This document shows positions 11,609 to 23,288 of a DNA stretch of 64,000 nt, piece after piece. Below the pieces are notes generated by a model that ran no database searches, had not been told where the DNA came from, and saw only the letters and a program-made list of their open reading frames with translations. The position numbers were made by a program, and so were the translations under genes. The stretch is from positions 434,001 through 498,000 of the forward strand of contig JAUKTV010000001.1 of the NCBI GenBank assembly GCA_030549205.1, given 5' to 3'. Source of the stretch: Apiosordaria backusii (lineage: Eukaryota > Ascomycota > Sordariomycetes > Sordariales > Lasiosphaeriaceae). Numbering within the stretch: position 1 is the first letter of the stretch; every line of letters begins with the position of its first letter.

Positions 11609-12209
11609 TCAGAGTGCCAGAGCGAGAAGAAAGCCAACCGCCATTGCCTTGAGGCTTCTGAAGAAAGTTAGCATGTTTGCTTGGGTAACTATTTCGATAT
11701 ATTACTTGCCGGCCAACATGAACATTTGTCTCAGCAGCTTGGTTTGTCGAGTTGGTCGTGGTGGGACCAGGCTGGGTAGCTGACGATACTGCAAAAGAGC
11801 TTGTGCCAGCAGCAGTCGATGATGCCGTAGGATCGGCAGTGGTAGCGGGCCAGGTTAAGTTGGCAGCGGGAACCGTCAGGTTGGCTACCACACTCGTATT
11901 GACAAGGACAGAGTTTGTGAATTCTGAGAGTTGTGACCCGGCGATAGGCGTCATGGTAACCTCCAAGCCCGCGATGCTGTTCTCGGGAGTGAAGGTGACC
12001 GTGGTCTGAGGAGGCTTCTGCTGGTTGCTGAAGACTGTCACCGTGCTGAGACCGACAGTTGTGAACTGCACCAGCTGCTGGGTTGTGTTGGCCAATCCGC
12101 TGGCCGTGACGGTGGCCGTTGTCTCGCCCACAGTGACGATAGATGCATTGTCCGCCTTGGCAAGAACGGCGGCGAGGATGGCTGCGCGAAGAAGCTTTGG
12201 CGGGAACAT
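11609..12209 (-). CDS. GPI-anchored Thr/Ser-rich surface protein with a GC-AG intron
   Basis: The protein begins with a signal peptide (about residues 1-19, MFPPKLLRAAILAAVLAKA). A Thr/Val/Asn-rich ectodomain follows with several N-glycosylation sequons (NTS, NLT, NAS) and a Ser/Thr/Pro stalk. Read straight through, the tail is hydrophilic nonsense. Using a GC donor (GCAAGT at 11709-11704) and the AG at 11658 removes 52 nt, with a GCTAAC branch point inside, and shifts the frame to end in KAMAVGFLLALAL. That is a classic GPI-attachment tail. The spliced product is 182 residues (exons 11710-12209 and 11609-11657). A GT donor 4 nt downstream keeps the wrong frame. The cell-wall/plasma-membrane location is inferred from these signals; biochemical function is unknown. 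Confidence 0.78.
11658..11709 (-). other. GC-AG intron of the GPI-anchored protein gene
   Basis: This 52-nt intron has donor GCAAGT, branch site GCTAAC and acceptor TTCAG. Only this donor puts exon 2 in the frame coding for the hydrophobic GPI tail. GC donors are a known minority class in fungi and usually have, as here, an otherwise perfect donor consensus. Confidence 0.7.
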
Positions 12210-13102
12210 CTTGGAGGACAGTAACGAAAAGCCCTTGATGCGTGTTTGTCGGCCGGAAGGATGAGGCAGATGCTAGCTGAGGTGGGATGTGGATGTCGAG
12301 GGACAAGTTGGAACAGCGGCTCGATGCATTTGGTTGGGAAAAGGAATCTTGAAAGACGGCAGAACCTGGAACGCAAGACTTGCCGCAAGACGGGTGAGAG
12401 AAGACCGGACAGAAAGCCCCCTCCTTCAAATCCTCAACCAAATCCCGCTCAAGTCATATGGCTGCAGGACCACTGGATAGGACGCCCCTTCCCCGTGAAA
12501 GGCAAGAAGGCAGCCTGGCAATGGCATCATATATCAGTATCCGCCCACCAAACCACGGGTCACCCCCAATTCCGCCTTTGAACGCTCCATGTCCTGTCGC
12601 AGGAGATCTACCTCCTGGTACCACGATGAAAAATCTTTCTTCTTCCAATGGAACTCAGCCGACCTGCCGCGGAAGATGATCCTGTTACCTAGAATTGGAT
12701 ATTTTCCGCGAACTGATCATGACTGACCGAAGCTCCTTCCTCAAGTCACCCCGTGGGGGTCACGGACTTGGTGGGGACTGTCCAAACTCGTATGATGTTC
12801 AGTCAAAACTTCCCGACTGGCCAGTTGAGGTACCACTGCCAGGTGCGGTTACTCCCGTGCCTTGAATGACAGGATGTCTAAAAACCTCTCGTTCAGGTTG
12901 GCAGGAGCACTGGGCGGCAAGGCAGTATTTAATGGTGGGCCTGTTCCGGGGAATTGTTATCACCTTGATCGAGGACATGATTTGCAATAGTAGTGATATG
13001 GCGTGAAAGCAAACTTCAAATGGAAATTGGTATCATGAGGTACAAATGCTCGGTGTATACAAAATGCCACAGACATGGCTCATCAGCTTTTCCCCACCCT
13101 CT
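12210..13102. other. Intergenic region between two GPI-protein genes
   Basis: About 890 bases separate two genes that are both transcribed leftward, so the segment holds the promoter of the 11609-12209 gene and the 3' region of the copper-binding-protein gene. Frames present on the plus strand have no protein features. Confidence 0.45.
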
Positions 13103-13867
13103 CTACAGCAAGGCGGCGCCCACAAGAAGCATCACTCCCGTCAGAGCAAAGCTTCCAAATGGCAGCCTCTCGCCTATCATTGGTGCGGCGGCACTGGGTT
13201 GCGAAGTGGTTGCTGCCGGCGCAGGTGCTGTAGTCTCTGACCCGCCAGTGGACCCGGAGTCGGACGAGGAGCCAACAAGCGCCGACAGTTGCGCATCCGA
13301 TTCGAAGCTGGCCGCGACCGAGCTTCCGTTGACACAAGCGCTGCCGGGAGCTGGTGCGGAACCCGAGACGAAGTTGACAGCGGCGCACTGGGTCCATTCT
13401 GTTAGTGTACCGAATTGCTGGGACCCCAAGAATCGCTAGGTATGTACCTAGACACATACCGCATAGAGGATGCCATCGCCAGCATTCCCGCTGATTCCCA
13501 CAAACCCCTTCTTTCCAACCCACTCACTGGGCACCGTGACGGCCGGCTCACAGAAGTTGCCACGCCCAGTCTGTTGCACGATAGGGAACAACTGTTCCCA
13601 GTCGCCGGCCGCCTTGGGGTCAAGAGTACCGCGTATTAACCAATTGCCTTGGGCGTGCCCATTGAAGATTTGTACGTAGTCGCCATTGACGTGGAAATCG
13701 GTCGCCGTGTTCTGATCAATATCGGGATTGCCGCCACCACATGGTGCCGTAGCTTGTTTGCTGCTCTCGTCTGTCAGAGGGGCGGGGTGGTGAAGCTCGA
13801 AGTGGGCATTGGCGGTTGTTGACAGGAGAAGAAGGCCAGCAGCCAAGACGGATCTCAAGGGCGCCAT
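13103..13867 (-). CDS. BIM1/X325-type copper-binding protein, GPI-anchored
   Basis: The first exon (13460-13867) starts at the ATG giving MAPLRSVLAAGLLLLS. Its signal peptide would be cut after NA, leaving His22 as the mature N-terminus. An N-terminal His is the hallmark of LPMO-like copper proteins of the X325/BIM1 family, where it joins a second His and an Asp in the copper site. The next residues (HFELHHPAPL) and the CGGG, GNFCEPAV and LY-x-CA motifs fit that family. The intron is 72 nt (13388-13459) with donor GTATGT, branch CACTAAC and acceptor CCCAG. This acceptor restores the family-like ILYACAAVNF. Exon 2 (13103-13387) carries a Ser/Gly/Pro stalk and a hydrophobic GPI tail. Total 230 residues. 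Family members bind copper and take part in copper uptake rather than polysaccharide oxidation. Alternative acceptors exist nearer the donor but break this motif. Confidence 0.85.
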
Positions 13868-15724
13868 GATGTTGTTGTTGGAAGATCGTCGGAAGTAAGG
13901 TATGGGCACAAGGTGAGGAGCGAATTGGCGAGATCGTTACAGGGCGGTTGGTGGGACACAACAACACAACAAACAAATGGGGGCAGGGAGGCTTTAAAGG
14001 AATTGGAGCGGAGTTCCCGTTGGAGTCGAGCTCCAGCAGGGGGAAAGCTTTGAAGGCACATGCCGAGCCGCGAGACAGGGAACGAGCGAGAGGGGTACGT
14101 ACCTTTTTGATCCACCTCACGATACCCTACACTCCTATCGTTGTTGTTGATATGCGTTCCTGTTTCCATTTTTAGTCATGCCAATGGCTCTCCTTGACAA
14201 AACATGGAACCAGGGCTGCCATTGCTAATATGTACTGTATAAGAAAGACAAGCTTGAGTGCGTGAGCACTGATCAATGATAAAAATCAACTCGCTCTGCT
14301 TCACGATATTCCGGGAAACATTCCATGCCGTAACACATTGATGCAACTGGAGAACCGGGATCCTGGGTCACACATTCTAGCATCGGCAGGCTCGGCACCG
14401 CCAATGTATGTGACCCGAGCATCCAGGAAGAGAGTATGTACTGATCTGTACAGTATGTACGGTAGGTACCTAGGTACCAATGGATTTGGAATTGTTCTTA
14501 TACCTTGAGATGCTCGGCACCGCAACACTGTCACCATTTGCCAAGCTTTCCTGCCCAGATGCTGTGGAGCTTATCAGGACGACATCAAGAACAGGGCCCA
14601 TCAAAGATAAACCTGTCCCTTTTCATAGATATCACCGGTGCCATTGTGCTTCTCTCAGAACCTCGTAAATATGATCCCGATTGATACTTTTTTTTCTCTC
14701 ATTGAAGAGGTATCTGGTGTGTATTTCCATCCAAGATGTAGAGCCTAAGGAAAGCATGTCGTCAGCGGTTGTGTGGGGTAGATGCGTCTTGTGCATGAAT
14801 AACGGCGCCAAACCACAAGTGGAAGCTGCCAGGGTCTTTGTGTGCGGGTGGTCTTTCCCCAAAGAGGGATAGCCAGGCGCGGGGCGAGGGGGTTTGAGCA
14901 AATTCTGGGCCGCTAACGATCTGATTTCTGGCAGCGCCGCATCCTCACGCGCACGACACGGCCCTTCAGCCAGTGACAACTTGCTCTTCCCTCTCCTGCT
15001 TCCCTGCTGGGCGCTGATGAGACTTCACCATGATCGCGGATGATGGAACCTGGAAGGGATGGAAGGGGGGACGAGGAAGGGGACATCGAATTATGTACAA
15101 GCACCAAAGTCTGCGCGCAACGCGGGTGTTCCATGTTTGTCCACGCGGGTGGCCTTGCGGGATACAATCTCACAACTTGACTGGTGGGATCTCCATCAAG
15201 GACACGGCACGGCGGACTTCAATGTTTGGCATTTAGCCACCAGGGACCATGGCCCATCAACTACATTCGTCACTCAATGCCATTCTTCTTGTTTGATGAC
15301 CTTTTTTTTTATCCGCTGTTAATGAAATCCCATCAAGCTTATTGACCCGGCAATCCACGACGCCGGTACTGCTGAAGTCGCACTGCACCATTGTGCCCCC
15401 ATCCATTGCCTTGGCCATCTGGGTCCAGATCTTCAGATCCCCGTTTCCCGTCATTTGCCGCAAGAACAGGAATCCGACCCGGCATTTCCTCGCGATATCA
15501 TCGTTGTCCAGCGGATCCCTTCATCGTCAACAGTCAACACTCACGCGCGCAAGACGCCAAGCTGGTACCTATTTGTGGTTCTCCATATTTGACGACATTC
15601 CTCAAGGTTGCGACGGCGAATGATGGTATAGAGGAAGTCAAATCACAAGCGCAGGGGAATCTTAGACGGAAATCCAAGGGCGGTGTTGCCCATTCTCTGA
15701 GAGCAGCATAGACACACTGCCGGG
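13868..15724. other. Intergenic region upstream of divergent copper-protein and reductase genes
   Basis: This 1.86-kb region lies between two divergently transcribed metal-related genes, so it carries both promoters. I see no credible gene; frames on either strand are short and motif-free. A palindromic GGTACCTAGGTACC-type element lies at 14461-14478. Confidence 0.5.
14461..14478. repeat. Palindromic AGGTACCTAGGTACC element
   Basis: Two overlapping GGTACC palindromes share a central CCTAGG. The same short motif, complete or partial, recurs in other non-coding places of this window (for example 29243-29260, 22783-22798, 57351-57364 and 42501-42510). I found none inside an exon. Confidence 0.6.
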
Positions 15725-17711
15725 ATGGACCCCGACCATGGCTCCCACGGGGGCGGTGGAATGGGAGATACGAACTACTCAGTCACAAACGAAGAGCTGG
15801 CGCGTCGGTTTTGGTATATCATCGCCGGGTTTGTGGGCGCATTCTTGGTCTGCCGAATTGTAAACTGGTATAAGTTGGAAAGAAGGTCAGTACAGTACCT
15901 CGTTTTCCCCCCAGGCGGTCATTTGCAGTGCGCTGATATGGGCGGGAACCTTCTTCAGATTACGACGGCGCACCTCAAGTTCTGTCCAGTCTCCAACGAA
16001 ACCCGATACCCCCTTTTTAGAGCTGTGGGCAACCATCACGGCTGTGATTCGTGAAATCAGCTACCCTCAGCTCTATGTCCCGGCACGGGGTTTCTCTTGG
16101 CTGACGCCGCCTCCGTTAGGCCGGGTCATTGTCTTGCTGGTGTATTGGCTTATTGTGATTTATATGGCCACCGATGGCGCCATATTCCCAGATGTCTTCC
16201 ACTGGGAACGCATTGGGTATCGCAATGCCTGGGTTACTGTCACACAACTGCCGCTGCTCTATCTACTCTCCTCCAAGTGCAATGTCTTGGGTTTTATCAT
16301 GGGGATCAGTCATGAGAGGCTCAACTGGATGCACCGATGGGTCGCCCGCACCATGCTCGCGACAGGAGCTGTCCATGGCTTCTACTTTTATGCGGACTGG
16401 GCTCGCTCTGAGCTTGTGGACTATCAGATCAAAATGATGCCCATGATCAAGTATGGATTTGGCGCATGGGGTTTGTTGCTGTGGGCCTGCATCTCGGGGC
16501 TCGCCCCGCTGCGACGCTTGTCGTATGAGTTCTTCGTCGTGCAACATATCGCCACTGCTGTTTTATTGTTGTGGTTGGTCTATGTGCACATTCCTGTCGA
16601 CGCCAGGTACAACTTGTGGTTCGCCATTGCGGCCCTCTGCTTCGACCGGTTTTGCCGGGCTGTACTGCTGGTTTGGCAGAATATCAAGGCGTTTCCCGAC
16701 AAAGAAAGGTGCACTGGTGGCCAGCGGATCGGGCACCAGGCACAAGTGCGAGCGGTTGGGGATTCAATTACGGTCGTCACCATCAAAGATGTCCACTTCA
16801 AATGGAGGGCCGGGCAGCATCTCTACCTTTGGATGCCCCGTGTTGGTATTGCCGAGGCACACCCCTACACCATCGCTTGCGCTCACCAACTTCCCGAAAC
16901 CTGCATCTGCAACAGCATCCAGCTCGTTGTTCGGAAGCACGGCGGCTTCTCCAAACGACTGCACAAATTTGCAACAAAGGCCCAGGCGGCTGGAAAGAAG
17001 GAGAAACTGACAGTCTTCGTCTCGGGGCCGTATGGCGCGCCACCTCGGTGGGATAGTTATGAGACGATAGTGTTGATCTCGGCTTCCACGGGCGCATCAT
17101 TTACATTACCCATTCTTGAAAGCGTGCTCCAATCCAAGGGCACAAACTGTGTCAAGAGGATCGACTTCCTCTTAACCACCAAGCAGGGGGAGGAAATTGA
17201 CTTTTACGTCACGCGGCTCCATGAGCTCATCGAACATGCCAAAGATACAGGCATTGACCTCAACGTCCACATTGCCGTCACTCGGGGTCCAACATCGTTC
17301 CCCATTAGCCAAGAAGGCGCAACTCTCGACAGCTCTTCTGCTTCCTCTACGGGAACCAACTTTGGAACAGGCAAGCAGGTGGCGAATGAGAAGGTCACGG
17401 GCCAAAGGCCATTACCCAGCCCCAGTGACCTTGAACAAACAGCAGCGGCGGTTCCGGTGGAGCGGAAGAGGTCGAGTAACGCTAGTACCGACTCGCATGT
17501 ATTCTACTCCAGTGTTCGCCCAGACATTGAGGCCTACATCAGGGGCCCTGTTGAGGCAACCGGAGGAGAGACCAGTGTTGTCGTCTGTGGTGGTCCGAGT
17601 CTGGTTGCCAGGACAAGAAATTGTGTTGCCAGCCTGTCGGATGAACGGGCGGTCCACAAGGGAACGGGAGCCCAGGGGATACAATTATTTGTGGAAGAGT
17701 ACAGTTTTTAG
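15725..17711 (+). CDS. Ferric/cupric reductase transmembrane component (FRE family)
   Basis: This flavocytochrome moves electrons from NADPH via FAD and two hemes across the plasma membrane to reduce extracellular Fe(III) or Cu(II). Exon 1 (15725-15885) and exon 2 (15959-17711) are separated by a 73-nt intron (GTCAGT donor) and give 637 residues. The ferric-reductase-like core has about seven membrane segments. Two HX13H heme-ligand pairs are exact, at His179/His193 and His250/His264. The FAD motif HPYTI, the nucleotide-binding GPYG and the C-terminal VVCGGPSLV NADPH-site motif are present. A Ser/Thr-rich insertion of about 90 residues lies before the last NADPH-binding segment. There is no cleavable signal; a first helix near residues 28-45 anchors the N-terminus. 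The divergent neighbour is a copper-binding surface protein, which suggests a shared role in metal acquisition. Confidence 0.94.
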
Positions 17712-18042
17712 GTATCTTCAATTGGCCTCAAACAATAATGAAACTACATTTGGAATATCACTTCTCAATGGCTGCCCGTGCGACAGACAGGGCTGATTGA
17801 GTGGCTTGGAGCAACCGTTGAGACTCGATTGGTTCGGGCTTTCCATGGTGGGGTTGCTGCAAGGCGCGTTAAACATTTTTTGGCTTCCAAAGACGGGAGT
17901 GACTGTTCCCGTCTCCATCCCACTCACAACGAGCAGCTAGCTGTGACTCAACGTTGGGCCACGAATGCGACTGACGGTTTATCGAGGGTTAATGCCCGTT
18001 GAGGAAGGGTAATTCCATCAAGCCGAGAAGATAAAAGCACCC
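17712..18042. other. Short intergenic spacer
   Basis: About 330 bases hold the 3' end of the reductase transcript and the promoter of the arginyl-tRNA synthetase. I see no obvious element. Confidence 0.5.
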
Positions 18043-20319
18043 ATGCTTGCCCTACCGGTCCGCCCCAGCGCCTTTTTGCCTTCCCTCCCGCGCTCCCATT
18101 CAGTTTTACACAGACATTTCTTGGCAGGCACGCGCGCACTGCATTCTTTCAGGCCCCACTTTCAGACGGTGAACCCCTCCATCCGCAAACCGAACCCCTC
18201 GATTCTTTCACTGAACACTGTCACCTGCCACCGTTACCAGCTCTCGCGGTTACAACGATATATACACACAACGGCCATGGAGCAGCTCCAGCAGCAGGTC
18301 GAGGGCCTTAATCTCGACGCAATCTCCCAGTTCCCCAACTGCTACCCCGACGTCAACCCCCTCGATGTCTACCGCGCCCACCTCTCGAACGTCCTCACCG
18401 AGATCACCGGCGTCGACAAGAACATCATCTACCCTGCCTTGTCATGGACTCAAAGTCTCGACAAGGGCGATTTAGTTCTCGCCGCTCCCGCCCTCCGTCT
18501 TCCCAAGGGCGGCCCAAAGCCCGACCAAATCGTCCAAGAATGGGCCGCCAGGTTCCCCGAAAATGACCCCCTCTTCGAGAAGCCCCAAACTCACAGCTAC
18601 TTCATGTCCTTCTTCTTCAAGGGCGCGCCGCTCGTAAAATCCGTTCTTCCCACAATTCTTCAGAAGGGTGCCAAGTTTGGTACCAACCCATCGCTGGGTC
18701 TCAAGGACCCCAAGGATCCAAGCAAGGGACAAAAGAAGATCATTGTCGAGTTCTCGTCGCCCAATATTGCGAAACCCTTCCACGCCGGCCACCTTCGCAG
18801 CACGATTATCGGCGGTTTCCTTGGTAACCTCTACGAGGGCGCCGGGTGGGACGTAACTAGGATCAACTATCTTGGTGATTGGGGCAAGCAATACGGTCTG
18901 TTGGCGCTTGCGTTCGAGAAGTTTGGCGATGAGACGGCTTTGCAGCAAGATCCCATCAACCACCTTTTCCAGCTCTACGTCCGCATCAACACTGAAATGA
19001 CTGAGGAGAAGGAGCAAATTGCGAAGCGCAAGGAGGCCGGCGAGGATGTCACCGAGGCCGAGGCCAACAGCTTGGACGAACAGGCCCGTCGCTACTTCAA
19101 GAAGATGACCGACAGAGATGAGAAGGCTTTGGCCATGTGGAAGAAGTTCCGCGATCTCAGTATCGTGAGGTATAAGCAGACCTATGCCCGTCTCAACATT
19201 CACTTCGACGAGTACAGCGGCGAGAGTCAGGTGTCCGAGTCTGACATGGCCGAGATTGGAAAGCAATTGGAGGAGAAGAAGATCAGCAAGGAGGACAAGG
19301 GTGCCCAGCTTATTGATTTCTCTGAGCTCGTCCCTGGCAAGGAGGGCAAGCGCCTGGAGAAGCCGCTCGTCAGGAAGAGGGACGGTACCGCTCTCTATCT
19401 GACCCGTGATATCAGCGAACTGTTGGCTCGTCATGCCAAGTACGACTTTGACAAGATGATCTATGTTGTTGCCTCAGCGCAGGACTTGCATCTGAAGCAG
19501 CTCTTCAAGATCATCGAGCTGTTGGGCCACAAGGACATTGCTGACAAGTGCCAGCACATCAACTTCGGTTTGGTGCTTGGTATGAGCACTCGCAAAGGCA
19601 CCGTCAAGTTCTTGGACGATATTCTTCGTGATGTCGCTGACAAGATGCACGAGACAATGAGGAAGAACGAGGACAAGTATAACCAGGTGGAGAATCCCGG
19701 GGCTGTCGCTGATGTCCTTGGTATCAGCTCCGTCATGGTCCAAGACATGACTGGCAAGAGGTAATTTACTTACTCCGGCCTTGTTGAGAATTGAGATCAA
19801 ATGTGCTAACTGTTGGGGTGACAGGATCAACAACTATAACTTCAACATGGATCAAATGACATCCTTTGAGGGTGACACCGGCCCGTACCTGCAATATGCG
19901 CACGCCCGTGTGTGCTCCATCAAGCGCAAGGCTGGCCTCAGCGATGAGGAGATCGCCAGTGCCGACTTCTCGCTGTTGACAGAGCCCCATGCCGTCAACA
20001 TTGTCCGTCTTCTGGCGCAATGGCCCGATGTCTTCAGTAATACCCTGAGGACGCTGGAGCCCACAACAGTATTGGCCTACCTGTTCAAGATGACACACGC
20101 CCTGAGTAGCTCCTATGATGTATTGAGGATCATGGGCAGCGAGCCTGCGGTCCTGAAGGCCCGCATGGCGCTTTACGAAGCGGCCCACATTGTGTTGGGC
20201 AACGGCATGCGCCTGTTGGGTCTGAGCCCCGTCGAGCGGTACGTTTCCATCTCATTATCACTCGTTTTGACATCATTCTTGGTTATTGTGCATGGGACTG
20301 ACATAATTTTAGTATGTAA
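18043..20319 (+). CDS. Arginyl-tRNA synthetase, probably dual cytosolic/mitochondrial
   Basis: This class Ia synthetase attaches arginine to tRNA-Arg. Exons 18043-19760, 19825-20238 and 20313-20319 give 712 residues. The HIGH-type motif is FHAGHLRST, the KMSKS-region equivalent is MSTRKG, and YNFNMDQMTSFEGDTG and the tRNA-binding C-terminal region follow. The last exon has only 7 nt. It completes an Arg codon, adds Met and the stop, and yields the ending SPVERM that is conserved in this family. Two in-frame starts are visible. The first (18043) adds 78 residues with many Arg/Ser, no Asp or Glu, and ends RYIHTTA like a mitochondrial presequence. The second (18277) sits in a better context (ACGGCCATGGAG) and begins the cytosolic form. 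Leaky scanning or alternative transcription starts would supply both compartments; this is inference. Confidence 0.96.
20313..20319 (+). other. 7-nt terminal coding exon of arginyl-tRNA synthetase
   Basis: The sequence TATGTAA follows a TTTTAG acceptor. It completes codon CGT, then gives ATG and TAA. Without it the frame runs on into 50 non-conserved residues. The resulting C-terminal ERM matches the usual end of ArgRS proteins. Confidence 0.85.
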
Positions 20320-23288
20320 ATTGTTTGTTTTATGCTGGGAAGCGGGGCAAAAAGCATGGTGCTTTGATGATGGCTTAGTAGGTAGGAAAAAGCAATGAAG
20401 AACAACGAAGGATTACCAACATCATCCCATATCCTTGCATGTTGTTCTCGATGACATATTTGACAGGTAAACAACGACTGACTTGACTAGACTTGCCTTC
20501 TTCTTTGCAGAATCACAGGAGAGGGCGGAAAATGCATACTGACTAACATGCTGACTGCAGCAAGGAGAAGCGTGGTCTTCAAGATCGGATCTTGCGAGAA
20601 AGAGGCTGAAGCCACGAGGGAAAGAGGGGGGTGGATCAGGAAGTATGGTTGGGGAAATACCGATGGGGGTGGAAGGAAGTGTTCCCTTGTCAGCCGCTTG
20701 CTTCTTCAGCGCCAAGTGACAAGACACTCTCGGCGGACGCTGAAGAATCAAAAACCAAGTACAAAACGCCCAGCCCGACGATCTACCTTGGCGAGCAAGC
20801 CCTGTGCGTAAGCCACTGTTCGGCACTTTTCATAGGCTGGGGTGTTGGAAGAGGTGATTGATAAGAGGTTGGTGAACGAGGGGAACGAGGAAGGGGGGCA
20901 CCCTCGGAGACATGTGAGATGCCGTCTCCTGTGTGTGTTCTTCCAGCTTGGTTGTACCGACAACTGTCATGCAGTCTGCCGGGGGTTCTTGACGGGTGGT
21001 GAGCTGTCTGGTGTCGGTTTGCTGCTTGATGGTTTGTTGCGTCGCCGTATGCGGTGAATATTTGTTCAGTTTCGTTGCCGTCGGGCACTCCCACACAAAC
21101 GGGCCTGATACTGGTCTGGGTGGTGGTGATCAGGTGGTGTAGGTTGGTCATATCGCATATGTATACGGTTCTGTATTCTACAGTTGGCTTACTGTAAGAG
21201 CCCGACTCTTTCCCAGTTCCACGTTCTGGACGGTTATGGGTGACCGCGGGCGGAAGGGGGGGTTGGTGATCCAACATGTCGGTGTTGATGATGGATGGGT
21301 GGCACGATGGGTCGATAAGTGACTGATACGCGAGTTCGTGGACGACCGAAACCGTACCTATACGGTAGAAACGGGAAAATGGGAAAGGCACTGAATGATA
21401 CGGTGGGATGCGATGATGGGATGCGATTGGTTTGGGTTTGTCCAAGCTGGCTGCAGGAAAAGTAATAACCAAAAATCCTTCCCGTGTTCGGTCCGCGAAG
21501 AAAGCGAGAAACTGGAGCCTTGTTTATCTCGATTGATTGCGAACCATGCCAAGGGGCCTGATGTCCCAAGACAAATGGACCGACAGGGTGGATGTTCTCA
21601 GATTGCCGATTCCTACCTTACTGCGGTAGATCAAATTACCTTACCAAGCAAACCAGCTCAAAGGACACCAAAAACCCAGAAAGATGGTGTGCTGGACTGC
21701 CGCCCAATCTTGACCTTACACACCACACGAAAAGTTCCAGGAGAATAAGCGTCGTCGTGGTACACGGGGAATTGGGAGGGATCCGGCGTCCCGAACAGAG
21801 AGGAGAGCCTGTCTGTGCAACGCTCGCTTCAAGTTGTTTGGCAGCACAACATGAGAGGGAGAAAGACGAGGAAAAAGAAGGGAAAAATCCATGATGGCGT
21901 TGCAGCGGGGCGAAGCCGGATTGATTGCTGAGCACTTGGGCCTATCTGAGTGGCTTCCATAGGGCGAGTGGGCGCCGAGGAGGCAGGGGTCGATCACCGA
22001 ACCATGCATATCTAGGTGGTCTTGGCTGCTATTGGGGTGGGAGGACAACAAACAAACAAACAAACGGTAAAGTCAATTCCTCCCCCATATTTTCCCCATC
22101 TTTTTCTTCTTTCGTCAGTTTCCGAGATGACATCGATCGATAAGCTTATTAGATAAACATAGCCAAGAATAGCCATGCGAGACGTCAGGTCAGGCGTGGG
22201 GGAGTGCTCTCTCAGACTTTCACACAAACACAGACCCAAAGTCAGCTCAGAGACGAGGTCAGTCTGCCAGCTGGACACAGCAGCTGGTGGGGCAATAATA
22301 CACAACACGCTGTCAAGCTGTGGGAGAGAGAGGAGCTGGGTGCCATCCGGGCTGTGACTCCGGAAAATGTGCATCTGGCTTGCTGTTGTGTGAGACCAAT
22401 AAGACATTCGGTTTGGCCTTGCCGAGAAGTGCGGCTCACAAAAAACATTCCGAGGGACGGGTTGTTCGGTCTTGGCTCGTCATTCTCTCCCACCATCCCG
22501 CTTCCCGCTGGCAAGGGGTCAGTGGTCGATTTAGTGCCGCCGAGAGAAACCGGTTTCAAACTTTATTTTAGCTGCTTGTATCACCGAGATGGAGGGTATA
22601 GCTTTCTCCTCGCTTATTGTTCTCCAGGTCAAGCGATTCGGCATCACCACCGCCCTGCGACCTTTGGTTCCATGTCATTCGTGTATACACCTACAGCCAG
22701 GCTAGAGCAAGTGACTGTTTTCAGGTCATGATGGTCAGTTGAAACGGCCATTCTTTGTTTTTCTCCTGCAGCATCTTAGGCGAGGTACTTAGGTACCTGT
22801 TTTGTTGAGATCCTTTCATCATGGTCCCAGCAAGCTCCAGGAAGACACATGCCGGTAGGGTCCATTCCGAGGTGATGGGCTGGAAGGGGACATGCATCTC
22901 CTGTGGGGTTAAGGCATAGCCGTATGTACCATGTAGAGCGGGCGGCGAATCTTGTCCTGCGTATGCTCTTTCCCCTTCGGTGTCTTGGTAATTCCTTGGT
23001 AGTTTTCGTCCCCTCTTGGTTGATCCCGTTGGAGAGCTCGGCTGTAATGGGACGGATTATGTATGGCGTCGATACCCCGAGTATCATCACATCTTATATC
23101 CCTTCCTCCTCGCAATGGCCACCAGCTTTCTTTCCTATCCATTATCTGCCCACTTGCCTTCCTATCTGTCCACCCATCAGTGGTCATATACCTACGACCA
23201 AGCAGCCAGTACCTTCCAACAACCACTCAGGATATTGATTAGCAGTCCGAGACTCATCACCATCGCTTTGATTCATCACCTCTAGGCC
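20320..23288. other. Gene-poor 3-kb stretch
   Basis: I see no supportable gene here. The longest frame (minus 20783-21472) has His/Pro/Thr-rich sequence typical of random translation. A perfect CAAA tetranucleotide run lies at 22049-22065 and a palindromic AGGTACTTAGGTACCT element at 22783-22798. The last 300 bases are the likely P450 promoter and leader. Confidence 0.5.
22049..22065. repeat. (CAAA)4 microsatellite
   Basis: Four perfect CAAA units plus one base lie in intergenic DNA. Confidence 0.85.

Noticed and set aside
13415..13441. Alternative acceptor for the copper-protein intron giving a longer exon 2 beginning QFGTLTEW
   Set aside because: It would make a 42-nt intron lacking the CTAAC branch and would break the conserved LY-x-CA motif.
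20783..21472. A 229-codon minus-strand frame
   Set aside because: Its composition is random-like (His, Thr and Pro rich), with no motif, signal or codon bias.
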